From Lingula anatina (taxonomy: Eukaryota > Brachiopoda > Lingulata > Lingulida > Lingulidae): a stretch of 64,000 bases of DNA. The position numbers were made by a program, and so were the translations under genes. The stretch lies in NCBI RefSeq assembly GCF_001039355.2, contig NW_019775658.1, forward strand, positions 47,419 through 111,418. Direction: 5' to 3'. The notes under the pieces were generated by a model. The model searched no databases. It was not told the DNA's origin and saw only the letters and a list, made by a program, of their open reading frames with translations. Shown here piece by piece: positions 24,130 to 35,670 of the stretch. Each line of letters opens with the position of its first letter. The stretch's first letter is position 1.

Positions 24130-24375
24130 GTGGGGTGCGTCTTGTCGGCCAGAGGCAGAAAATTTTGAAAGGCACTTCTTTCCAGCTGTTTTTATTTGAA
24201 CCCTAACGCGTCCATCGTTTTTGATAACACTGAACCTGCTTTCATCTGGGAACAGTACCATTACCCAGTTGTTGGCCGGTGTCCTTGCCAGAATTCTGCT
24301 TTACCATCTGACTCGACGTAGCGGTTCCTGGCAGTGATCACTGGTCTCCTAACAGCGTGTCTGTAGACATTTTAA
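24130..24375 (-). pseudogene. Tc1/mariner-like transposase remnant
   Basis: On the minus strand, codons read VYRHAVRRPVITARNRYVE and, after a frame change, VLFPDESRFSV followed by NDGRVRV. These match the linker and the second catalytic Asp block (xDESRFxL..DGRVRVWR) of Tc1-like transposases. Frame changes and missing ends make it non-functional. It shows that DNA transposon machinery has been active at this locus, but not that it mobilised the adjacent MITEs. Confidence 0.75.
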
Positions 24376-25062
24376 CCTATCAAACAACCCTAGCTTACTA
24401 CGTCGAGTTTTCTAGTATTCAGTGTGATTTCATGTGTTAATTTATTTTAACACCTATTTTAGTACAGTTCACACTAAAAGTAGACCATGCTAATACATGA
24501 TTGCATCGCTTTATCGACTGACTTGTCTTCAATGAAAAGTTTTCTGGACTAAAAGTTGTACTCACAATTCTTCCTAATGTACTTCCACGTGTTCTGTATA
24601 ACTTGTTTCAAGATAAAACATTGTTAGTCATTGTGCTCGAATGTGCCAGACACATCAAACACATAGCACTGGAGGCTGTCTCACCTGTAGCATTAACGAT
24701 ATTGTTAATGTCCACATTTTCCAATGGCATCTCCGATCATTTTAATTATTTGCAAACGCAAGAAACTCATGAGATACGACAGAATCCCTTTGGTAATCCC
24801 ACGTGTAATCTATTCATGTGTGCACGAAAATTTCACAAATCACGTACGTTATTTCATGGGATGGAGGTGCTTGTGCGAAAGGTTATGGAGGGGGACAGTA
24901 ACACCTGTAATGTCTTACGATTTTCCGATATGACTAAAAGCGACAAAAGCATGTTGAAGGTAGGCCTATACGGTTTAGTTCCCTGTAGGGATCTCTGAAG
25001 CTCAGACCGATGCAATACACCTTTTATATAATTAGCGTTGAAGTTGCATTGATGTGTCTTGA

Positions 25063-25410
25063 TATTAAAGGGATAATACATGTAACTCTTCGTATGAGAT
25101 CTATACTTCACAATAAAAACATTGTGAATAACTCATAGAAATATAATATATTCTGTTTTACCAGAAAAACTGCAGTTATAGCTCGAAATTCTGATATTTG
25201 AGCTTGTCTTTAAACCACGTGACCTCCATTGATGGCTATACTCTGTTAAAATCTCTTCTTTAACAAAAAACCAAACTTTTTAGAAAAAACCAGGGACTAA
25301 CTTTGAATGTAAAAATGGATTTATTAACCATTGGTAAGTATGGGAAAATTGTTGTTTACTCCAGGAAAATTCATTTTTTGGCCGAAACGAAGTGTTATTA
25401 TCCCTTTAAT
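25063..25410. mobile_element. MITE family D, copy 1
   Basis: The element is about 348 bp with inverted ends 'attaaagggataata' and 'tattatccctttaat'. The interior includes 'ccacgtgacctccattg' and 'aaccattggtaagtatggg'. Relatives lie at 52026-52376 and 54930-55135 in the opposite orientation. Confidence 0.8.
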
Positions 25411-26347
25411 TAAATTCTCGTGAAGAAAAGCAAAAGCGAAACGAGGAAGTAAAATGTATTTACGTGGATTTCGCCAAAGCAATAGGCCTACTTTTCTTAA
25501 AGGAAGCTAGATCTATATAAAAATTGACTGTCTCCAAGCTAATTGAATTAATTAATGGAACGACAAATACTTCTAATGTACTTTAGAAGCGTAAAACAAT
25601 CATAGTATATTGACGTTTTGAAAATAAAGAAGTCTCTTGGTTGAGTAGCATGGAGTAGGAACCAACATTGTACATATAGTCCAAATTGTCCAAAAGCCCA
25701 TTTTATAGAAAAAAAAGCCCGCGTTATCACGTTATAATTTTCTTACCCATAGTTTTTCCTGAAAAAGCTTTTTTCCAATGGAAGACCTATAACGATACAA
25801 CACTTAGGTTAAAAGTATGTTATATAATACATAAGTCAGTAATTTTGGTAAACAAACAATCCTCCATTTATCCCCCCCCCCCCCCTCTGGACGCCTTGAA
25901 CTTTTCACCCCACTTTTGCAACATTGTCTAAACTTGTCGTCTGCACGAGCTACCTCGGGCAGGTCTAATGAACTACAAATGGTGAGCAGCTTTCAAGAAA
26001 GTTTTCTCAAAATACTCTGAAACTTTCCACCTTTCATATTAGAGTTTTAATGCATTATGTTAGCCCCAGAAGTAATGAAATACATTTGACATTTTGAAGA
26101 ACTGTATCTTAGTATCGGAAAGGGTTACGATCGAATCCATCCATTCACCCCTTTTGGAGAAGTCTCTTCGCCCAAGAAACCCACGTGATAGATCTGGAAG
26201 CCCAACATGGCCGAGTGATTTAGGGGTTGTATTTTGAGCAACTTTACCGCGAAGGTGTCTGTGTGATTTCTCAAAACGACCGCTGTGACTTCGAACGCCC
26301 AGACGAAATCCAGTGTACTGTTGTTCGAGAGGATTTGTAGAAAGAGA

Positions 26348-26423
26348 ATGGGGAAAGGACTTCTTTGGCGTTTTACAGTTGGAAGCATGGTGCTGCTGGG
26401 GAGCATTTTGTCGACTTTGGCAG
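26348..26423 (+). CDS. Signal-peptide exon of an Ig-superfamily gene
   Basis: The ATG at 26348 opens MGKGLLWRFTVGSMVLLGS and then ILSTLA, a basic head plus hydrophobic core ending in small residues, a typical secretory signal. A consensus donor (cag|gtaagt) follows at 26424, phase 1. The next acceptor with the right phase and a fitting product is 53956, giving STLA-ESPAQEV, with the predicted cleavage right at the junction. This links the exon to the Ig/FnIII exons about 27.5 kb away. The link is inferred from phase and domain logic; no transcript is available. The upstream 250 bases should hold the promoter and 5' UTR. Confidence 0.75.
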
Positions 26424-26960
26424 GTAAGTCAGCGTGCACTGTGAGTGTTTCTTTGATTGTTTTGTGGCTTGACATTTGCTCCCGCTCCCAGTCACTTTTT
26501 AAATGAGGCGTGACGGTGTTGTTGCCTCATATTTCACTCAAGCCTTAAAAACGTTCTTTTTACTGAAACAGCCACAAATCTTTCGAGGTACTCGGATGTC
26601 AATCTCCCTGTTCTTCAAACACATGGTCAACGCATTTTAGACAGCAGCAATTTGGCAGTCAGTAGATTTAAATTAAGGAAAATTTGATGTCATTTAGATT
26701 GAAATTACACGCGTACATTTTGTCCTTATTTGGCTGCTTCAAGCAGTGCGTTATTTGTGAACATAAAACTGATTCTGATTTGGCTTTTAAAGAGATGTTA
26801 TTATCCTGAACAAAGTTCGATGGAGTAAATAAATTTTTAAAGACCTGGCAGTGTCATGCTGTTCATCTCAAGGATGTTACCTAGGCCTGAATGAAAGTTG
26901 AATGAAAGTTGGGTATCATTTTACAGTGGAATGCCCAATATGTCTGAAGTGTAATATTTG

Positions 26961-27087
26961 GGGGCGTCTCGATAGTCCAAAGAAGGTTCATTGGTCCGAA
27001 AAATGGTAACATTTTTATCAATTTTTTAATCAAGGGTTCATTGGTCCGAAGATTCTGTAGTGAACTTTCGGACTATTGCTACACCCC
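26961..27087. mobile_element. Short MITE with GGGG termini (repeated at 28681-28807)
   Basis: The element is 127 bp with ends 'ggggcgtctcgatagtcc' and 'ggactattgctacacccc', which are inverted repeats matching at about 14 of 18 positions. It contains two direct copies of 'ggttcattggtccgaa'. The second occurrence simply reflects the flanking 1,719-bp duplication. Confidence 0.7.
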
Positions 27088-28067
27088 TGAATGTCCTGAA
27101 TCTCTCGTCCAATCAGCACGTATTATATCAGCCTGGCTTTACTCACTGATTTATACAATTGTGGAGTATGCACTTGGTAATGATTACACTTTCAGTTATT
27201 TCAGCTGATGACCTTAAGTGTTGAAAACAGACATGTGGAGTCAGTTTTGATAATGATTGCCTTCTCATTGATCAAAATGAAATTGGCCTAGGAAGTCCTA
27301 CATGTTTTAAGCGGGAGATGTAGGCTGATTGTCACTGATGGTGTCTTTGAAATATACTCATATATATATTAAAAGAGTGGCCTTATGTCCCACACGGGAC
27401 GAAGAGGAATGATGATGATGATATATTAAAAGAAAATAAAAACAAACCCATATTTTTTTTCAATCGCTAACTTTTCTAGTGGTTATTCCACACAATTTTC
27501 TCCCATTGCCCCTTATATATTCAAACCAAGTTGAATTATATGGTAGTTAGGATGGGACTTTGTTGCGGCTCTTTTTTTTCCCATATTTGTGGAATATGAA
27601 GAAGTGAAGAAAATTGCTTTGATTTAAAAAAAAAACTGCAGACATGGCTGTAAATTTAAGGAAACAAAAAGCAGAAAATTGAAACGTGATTCATCAAGTC
27701 AGGTTTACAGAATTAATATTTACATGCTTTCATTTTCAATAGAGCTAGATCTGAAAAGAAAAAAGTGTTAGATAACCTTCATTTCATTGTGGGAGTTTGC
27801 TAGCAATAACTTTTGAAGGACAGGGGATGATTGAAAACACCTGTGCACATGCTTGCTACTGAAGAGGCTGCCTGAGGAATCAAGTGCCAGAACCTTTGTA
27901 CTTTATTAGAAGGTACTTGTGAAAATATCACAAGAATAGAAGCTTCTTTAGGATGGCACATTCTTGCCTTTGATGCACCAATCTTTTTTTTTNAAACGAC
28001 CGCTGTGACTTCGAACGCCCAGACGAAATCCAGTGTACTGTTGTTCGAGAGGATTTGTAGAAAGAGA

Positions 28068-28143
28068 ATGGGGAAAGGACTTCTTTGGCGTTTTACAGTT
28101 GGAAGCATGGTGCTGCTGGGGAGCATTTTGTCGACTTTGGCAG
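28068..28143 (+). CDS. Second occurrence of the signal-peptide exon (probable assembly duplicate)
   Basis: Base-for-base repeat of 26348-26423, including its donor. It lies within the 27994-29712 copy and most likely does not exist as a separate exon. Confidence 0.6.
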
Positions 28144-29712
28144 GTAAGTCAGCGTGCACTGTGAGTGTTTCTTTGATTGTTTTGTGGCTTGACATTTGCT
28201 CCCGCTCCCAGTCACTTTTTAAATGAGGCGTGACGGTGTTGTTGCCTCATATTTCACTCAAGCCTTAAAAACGTTCTTTTTACTGAAACAGCCACAAATC
28301 TTTCGAGGTACTCGGATGTCAATCTCCCTGTTCTTCAAACACATGGTCAACGCATTTTAGACAGCAGCAATTTGGCAGTCAGTAGATTTAAATTAAGGAA
28401 AATTTGATGTCATTTAGATTGAAATTACACGCGTACATTTTGTCCTTATTTGGCTGCTTCAAGCAGTGCGTTATTTGTGAACATAAAACTGATTCTGATT
28501 TGGCTTTTAAAGAGATGTTATTATCCTGAACAAAGTTCGATGGAGTAAATAAATTTTTAAAGACCTGGCAGTGTCATGCTGTTCATCTCAAGGATGTTAC
28601 CTAGGCCTGAATGAAAGTTGAATGAAAGTTGGGTATCATTTTACAGTGGAATGCCCAATATGTCTGAAGTGTAATATTTGGGGGCGTCTCGATAGTCCAA
28701 AGAAGGTTCATTGGTCCGAAAAATGGTAACATTTTTATCAATTTTTTAATCAAGGGTTCATTGGTCCGAAGATTCTGTAGTGAACTTTCGGACTATTGCT
28801 ACACCCCTGAATGTCCTGAATCTCTCGTCCAATCAGCACGTATTATATCAGCCTGGCTTTACTCACTGATTTATACAATTGTGGAGTATGCACTTGGTAA
28901 TGATTACACTTTCAGTTATTTCAGCTGATGACCTTAAGTGTTGAAAACAGACATGTGGAGTCAGTTTTGATAATGATTGCCTTCTCATTGATCAAAATGA
29001 AATTGGCCTAGGAAGTCCTACATGTTTTAAGCGGGAGATGTAGGCTGATTGTCACTGATGGTGTCTTTGAAATATACTCATATATATATTAAAAGAGTGG
29101 CCTTATGTCCCACACGGGACGAAGAGGAATGATGATGATGATATATTAAAAGAAAATAAAAACAAACCCATATTTTTTTTCAATCGCTAACTTTTCTAGT
29201 GGTTATTCCACACAATTTTCTCCCATTGCCCCTTATATATTCAAACCAAGTTGAATTATATGGTAGTTAGGATGGGACTTTGTTGCGGCTCTTTTTTTTC
29301 CCATATTTGTGGAATATGAAGAAGTGAAGAAAATTGCTTTGATTTAAAAAAAAAACTGCAGACATGGCTGTAAATTTAAGGAAACAAAAAGCAGAAAATT
29401 GAAACGTGATTCATCAAGTCAGGTTTACAGAATTAATATTTACATGCTTTCATTTTCAATAGAGCTAGATCTGAAAAGAAAAAAGTGTTAGATAACCTTC
29501 ATTTCATTGTGGGAGTTTGCTAGCAATAACTTTTGAAGGACAGGGGATGATTGAAAACACCTGTGCACATGCTTGCTACTGAAGAGGCTGCCTGAGGAAT
29601 CAAGTGCCAGAACCTTTGTACTTTATTAGAAGGTACTTGTGAAAATATCACAAGAATAGAAGCTTCTTTAGGATGGCACATTCTTGCCTTTGATGCACCA
29701 ATCTTTTTTTTT

Positions 29713-31670
29713 CTTTCTTTTTTTACATTAAAAATTATCTTATGCTTTATATGATGATAAGTCTGCCCGCGCTAATGGAATGGATGCCCTTGAAATCGGG
29801 AGTTTTACTATTTTCTATGTACAGACACACATGTCTGTACATATTACCGTCCTGTGTCTGTTGTTGTTGCTGTTGCCGAGCACTTTCAGTGTTATATAAA
29901 TTGTAACTAAACCATTCTACCATTTGTCTTCAAGCTTATAGAACTGATGAATGTTAATAAAATACAGGTCGAGTTTGAAAATCAGTCTGATTGGACCATT
30001 TTCAAAAGTTATGCTGTTTTTTTTCTTTTTCAGCATATTATATCCACCATTATATAAATAAAGTGAAAACTGTTTTAACTTTTGACTTTTAACTTACAGC
30101 ACCGATGAATATTCATAAAATGTAGGTCTTTAAAATTGGTTATTATGTAATAACTGTTGAAAATGAAAATAGTACATTTTAGTACTTTTGTAACTTATTA
30201 TTTTGTAACTTACTCACAAGAATGACTGACATACAGCTCAAATTGGCAAACTACTTGATTGGATTATTTTTCTCTCTTGTTCTCTGTACATTTGATTGCT
30301 TTGCTGCTTTATTATTAAACCTTATGCTAAATGCTTCTCATTGAAAGGTCACCAAGACAAAGACATGTCTTAATTTCAGGAATTGAGTCTTAATCTTATG
30401 TATCTGAATTTGGGCTTGAGGTATTTTATAACTGAGGAAATCACATTATTGGAACTTGAAGGGTGTTTAAAAATGAACAGATATGCAATTCAGCTTTGAT
30501 GACAGTAATAACTGGAAATATTTTGAGGTTGTCTGGGTGATAAAGTTAATGTTTTTAAACACTTGTAGCCAGTGTTTGTATACAGTATCATTCTTTGACT
30601 GAAAACATAACATCTGTGTAGTGTAAGTTTGTGGGGAAAGAGAACATGTTCAGAAGTGTTTCCTGAAGGTGTTGAGCAGTAAAAAGTATATATATAGGGA
30701 AAAGAAGAGAGAATGGTGTTAATTATGAGCTGTGTGGCAGGAATTGATATTTAGGTCTAACTCTTTGATAGAAATTGGTAACAGCTTAATCTGCACCCCT
30801 GGTCCACAGCATGTGATGAAGCAATCAACTTTTCAATTGTAGCCAGTTAAGGCTACCACAGTTACCAAGTATGATAGTACTGTACTCAAATAACAAACAA
30901 CAGTAGTTTCAATTAGCAATGGGAGAGGAACTTTGTAATGGCAATATCCTTTGGCTACAAACATCACTTGTAGAACCAGAAATAACTGTTCTTTGAGGAA
31001 TGAATATCTCGTGATGCTGTACTGTTTCTTGTTGACACAAAAAAAAAATTTGGGGATTTGAAAATTAAGAAGACCTTTTAGCCCTTAAATGAGTCATTGT
31101 GAGGATGTTGTGAATAGTTAAGTCAAATCATAGAGCAGCCAACAAAATTTGCTAAGCAGACATAATCCACTTTTCCTGTGGCTAGACTATGGCCATGCTG
31201 AGGGATGTGTTTTTCTTTCTATTTTTGTTGTTTCAGTAGGAGACACATGATATGTCTGCTGACAGTTGGTGAGATGCAGCTTTGTACTTGATGTAAATGA
31301 TAAACAAAACTTTTCAAAAGGGCAGTAGGGAAGATGCATGTTATTTTCTTTTGTCAAGTAGGTATGAAGCATAGTGACATGCAGAAACCTCTTCTTTGGT
31401 GAAATAAGATTGTTTTGACTTGCTGAATTTACACAGATTATTATGGTGCACAGTAATAAATCATGTTATTTATGAATAAATCCTGATATTACCATACTGA
31501 TTATCGTTCTGTGCCTCTGCAGAATTGGGGTAATATTTGGTACTGAGAAATAAATGCACTTATTTCATGATGTATAGCAGTGTACTGTCTGGCCAAGGAT
31601 TGCTGCATCCTGAATATCAGTTGTTCATTATTTAAGAATGTGCCTCATTCCCAATATTATCCCCAGACTT
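29713..31670 (+). other. Ig-gene intron 1, no gene seen
   Basis: AT-rich intronic DNA. Around 29750-30330 it contains weak family A repeat sequence (the 'tctgtacatttgattgcttt' block). No exon with conserved coding content was found. Confidence 0.5.
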
Positions 31671-31671
31671 A

Positions 31672-31883
31672 GACTGCATTCCCACAGATTTTAGATCGAT
31701 CTATCCCCATGGGGAGTCTCACACTAACTGTCAGCTTAGCGGCTTTAATGTCTGTCCCGCCTACTAAAAGCTGTAAGGGGGTAATTAACTTCCGTGCGCG
31801 CTTGGCTGACAGCAATTTAGCGTGAACCTCTAGGGAGTTAGGTTGATCCAGATGGATCGATCTAAATCTGTGGGAATGCAGTC
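31672..31883. mobile_element. MITE family B, complete copy with TTA target duplication
   Basis: The 212-bp element has a terminal inverted repeat of about 28 bp with one slip: 'gactgcattcccacaga', then 'tttagatcgatc' mirrored at the right end. It is flanked on both sides by TTA (31669-31671 and 31884-31886). A TTA/TWA target duplication is typical of PIF/Harbinger elements. The assignment is inference; no transposase is encoded. Confidence 0.85.
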
Positions 31884-31886
31884 TTA

Positions 31887-33641
31887 CATTGCAATTACAC
31901 CTAAATCTGGATCCCCTCCCCCTCCTAATGCATGCAGGTTCAATGCCAGGTGCTGAAAATAAGTATGTTAAGTGCCCAATGCTTTCAACAGACCATGTAG
32001 AGGGAAAAAAACCCTCTAAGTACAGGGTAAAGAAACCAACTTTTTTCTTTATCTCAGTACTACAACTTTTATAAACCTGATTCTGACATAGACCAATAAA
32101 GTTTTAAAATTGTTACAATGCAGAGACTGAGGTTGAGTTTATGAAAGAGGAACATTCTTCAGCCAAGAAGAGAGGAGGTCTCAGAAGTGATCATGTTGAT
32201 TCATCCAATGGAAAATGCTCCCATTCTTGTTTCCTGATGAATGACTTTCATATTTTGAGGATATTTGTTATACAACAGATCGAATTAATCCATAGTAATT
32301 AGATAAGGTTTCTATTCTTGAGAAAGCTGCCCTGCTTTAGGCAAAGTGTATTGACCAAAAGTGGGTATAGAATTAAAGACCGAGTGCAGTTTGACAACTT
32401 GGATGTATTTTGTGGTAAAATCTGCTCAAGACAGCATGGAAACCTTAAACTGTGCAATCAATTTTTATCTTATTGTTATACTTAAAGTCTACAAAAACTG
32501 ATGATCAATTTTGCTTAAGTCTCTTTACTACTAATTTTTGTTCAGGATCATTGTCTGAAATTAATTTTTTTATGAAAACAGTATGTAATAAGGTGAAAAG
32601 TTTTGATTAAAAAAGAAGGGGGAAAAAACTAATTTCTCTCTACCAAAAACTTAATCCCAAACTTTGATTTGCAAAAACTAAGCTATTTTGCTGAGATATC
32701 TGTTTTCTCGGTCCAGAGTCAGTGCATTCTGTACTCTCTCCAGGGAATGCATAGTCCCATGGCTCCCTTGCCTGCTATCTGAATCTCTCGCTGTATGTTT
32801 TCCAGCCAGACAGGTGTAAGCAGATTTTAGATTTTAAGATATTTGTGATACATCTCTGCACATCTTGATTCCTGCTTAGTAATTGGCTTTGCACACTGGC
32901 TGTCTTTCTTACCTATGGGGTGTGTACTGTCACGGTTTGGGGGATCTTTTCTATTTAATGAAGAAAGTTTGGAAAGTTGCCTGATTTTTATCTGGGGAGT
33001 AGTTCTCTGGGTATTATTGGAAATCAGTTTTTAAGTATATATGTTGAACCAAAAGTGAGTAGTGTTTTTAGGATGAGTCTACTATTTGCAGTAACATTTG
33101 TATGGTGAGGACAGGAGGGGGGGGGGGGGGGGCACAATATATATGTGTATACATTGTCATGTTTTTTACCTGGATGTTGCCCCTCACCCATTCTTTATTT
33201 CTCTGTTCCGAAGTGGATGTTATGTGGGCTTCATTTCAGGGAAAAGGTGGGGAAAGTTTGCAGCAGACTGTTCTTCAAACCAATGTAAATGTTAGCCCAC
33301 TATTTAAATGTGTGGCACTGTAGGAATGTTAGATTATTTACTGCAGAATAAGTGAAGTGGAGATAATTTATAACGTTTATGCATCTTCCAAGAAAGACAA
33401 GTGAGGTAGTGAATTTGTATGTTTTGAAGCAAAAGTGCCTCCCTTGTGGCACATTGAAAGAAGTATTATAGGCAACTGTCATGGTCGACAGAGCTTTTTT
33501 GGACTAGTTCGGTAACAGTTTTGATTTAGCAAATTTTACTGGTACAGAGAATGTGAGTCATGACGGTGATAAGTCAACCAACAAATTTTCCAAATATATA
33601 CACTGTGTGGGAATATATATATATGTATTTTTTTTTTTTTT
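31887..33641 (+). other. Ig-gene intron 1, no gene seen
   Basis: It contains a poly-G run near 33117-33132 and short T runs only. Confidence 0.5.
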
Positions 33642-35433
33642 TTCATTTGGCAAATGTTTTAGTATGTAGAGATGTAAGGGGAACCTTGGGTTAAATACCG
33701 CTTCTTTCCATTCTTCTGGAAGATTGGTTTTTTAAGTGGTTTATGCTTGGGAGGTTTGTGCTGACGCATTTTGCCTTGAGAATCATATGGGTTGTTTAAG
33801 TNNNNNNNNNNNNNNNNNNNNNNNNNNNNNNNNNNNNNNNNNNNNNNNNNNNNNNNNNNNNNNNNNNNNNNNNNNNNNNNNNNNNNNNNNNNNNNNNNNN
33901 NNNNNNNNNNNNNNNNNNNNNNNNNNNNNNNNNNNNNNNNNNNNNNNNNNNNNNNNNNNNNNNNNNNNNNNNNNNNNNNNNNNNNNNNNNNNNNNNNNNN
34001 NNNNNNNNNNNNNNNNNNNNNNNNNNNNNNNNNNNNNNNNNNNNNNNNNNNNNNNNNNNNNNNNNNNNNNNNNNNNNNNNNNNNNNNNNNNNNNNNNNNN
34101 NNNNNNNNNNNNNNNNNNNNNNNNNNNNNNNNNNNNNNNNNNNNNNNNNNNNNNNNNNNNNNNNNNNNNNNNNNNNNNNNNNNNNNNNNNNNNNNNNNNN
34201 NNNNNNNNNNNNNNNNNNNNNNNNNNNNNNNNNNNNNNNNNNNNNNNNNNNNNNNNNNNNNNNNNNNNNNNNNNNNNNNNNNNNNNNNNNNNNNNNNNNN
34301 NNNNNNNNNNNNNNNNNNNNNNNNNNNNNNNNNNNNNNNNATCAATAGGACAGTCATTTAATTTTATTTAACATCAATGAGTTGGTCGTAACATTCAATT
34401 TAATTACAATGGGAAGGTAATAACATTTTATTTGATATCTATGGGATGTACGGAACATTTTACTTATCATCACTAACAGTTTAATATTGACATTCCTTAA
34501 AGGCATCTTTGATGGTATGGAGACAACATTCAATTTTAATTCTAATGTACAAAGTAAACAAAGTGAAAGATACTAGTTTCACCAACTGAAGATTACTGAG
34601 ATATTCAATAGCTAGTGAGCCATTAATTAAATATTTAATCACTTAGCCTTAGTAAATACCTCCAAATTGTCCCCCCTGAGGAGAGCTGAGGGATATGAAA
34701 TTATAAACATTGTGGGAAGGCAAAGTTTCTAGCACCCCGCGACATACAAGGCCTCCTGAAATATAAATAAATTAATTAATAAATAAACAGACTATGACAA
34801 ATAACAGGTGTGTGGTGAGGTTTTGTCATGACCCAAATGAAGGCAAAAGGTGAAGACACCTGGTGCACTGTTGGACATATCAGTAACCCCACCAACCATG
34901 AGGGGTTAGAGACTGATTAGATTAGATAAAATTTGATAAGATAAGAGAGCACCGACATAAAAAAATTCTTCCAATTCTGGAAAAAACATATAGTTATTAT
35001 AATATTTTAGTTATAAATATTTTGTGATAAAATTTGCCTGACAGAGAATTATTAGAAAACCAGGTCAAAAATCAAATACCTGAGCAATGCGTATGACAAT
35101 GAAAGAGGAAAATGATGAAGGTAAGACTAAGATATTTCAGCACATCATAAAAATGGCCAGAGTGTCACTTTGGATGATAGTTAAAGACGACCTTTGCCTA
35201 AAATCATTCATCGAAGTAAGAAAGGAGATCTTGGTTTTATCTTTTTTGTACATGATATCTTCATTGTCATAGTTGATCTGGTTGTTAGTTAGGTGGATGG
35301 AAAATTCCCATATCAATGAGAGAAAAATTTACAAGGAATTTATTTTCCTGAAAAGAAAAAAACAGGAAGAAAGAAAGAAAGTGCATTTCATCCAATGTAA
35401 CATAATTAAAAATGGGCAACTCCTAAAAAATGG

Positions 35434-35510
<77 letters not shown>

Positions 35511-35670
35511 TTCATTTGGCAAATGTTTCAGTATGTAGAGATGTAAGGGGAACCTTGGGTTAAATACCGCTTCTTTCCATTCTTCTGGAAGATTGGTTTT
35601 TTAAGTGGTTTATGCTTGGGAGGTTTGTGCTGACGCATTTTGCCTTGAGAATCATATGGGTTGTTTAAGT
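33642..35670 (+). repeat. 160-bp direct repeat flanking a gap and a (TA)n tract
   Basis: 33642-33801 and 35511-35670 differ at a single position that I can see. Between them lie a 539-base gap (33802-34340), about 1.1 kb of other sequence and a (TA)n run at 35436-35507. Both copies are preceded by 'gggaatatatata'. This looks like a mis-scaffolded or allelic contig inserted at a microsatellite. Confidence 0.8.
34341..34520. repeat. Degenerate minisatellite, about 33-bp period
   Basis: Loose repeats of a motif like 'taacattttatttgat..atggga' follow the gap. They are too diverged to delimit exactly. Confidence 0.4.

Larger units (their letters stand above)
26274..29712 (+). repeat. 1,719-bp direct duplication across a single N (probable contig overlap)
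   Basis: The segments 26274-27992 and 27994-29712 appear identical on reading, offset 1,720, and are separated only by an N at 27993. The first copy breaks off inside a T run, and the second continues through it. It includes the signal-peptide exon. Perfect identity and the N join favour an unmerged overlap in the assembly. Confidence 0.9.

Noticed and set aside
24603-24998. Plus-strand ORF of 131 codons
   Set aside because: No recognisable domain and no supporting splice or polyadenylation context; next to transposon debris. It is probably chance.
33659-34371. Long apparent ORFs on both strands
   Set aside because: They consist of unknown bases in the assembly gap 33802-34340.
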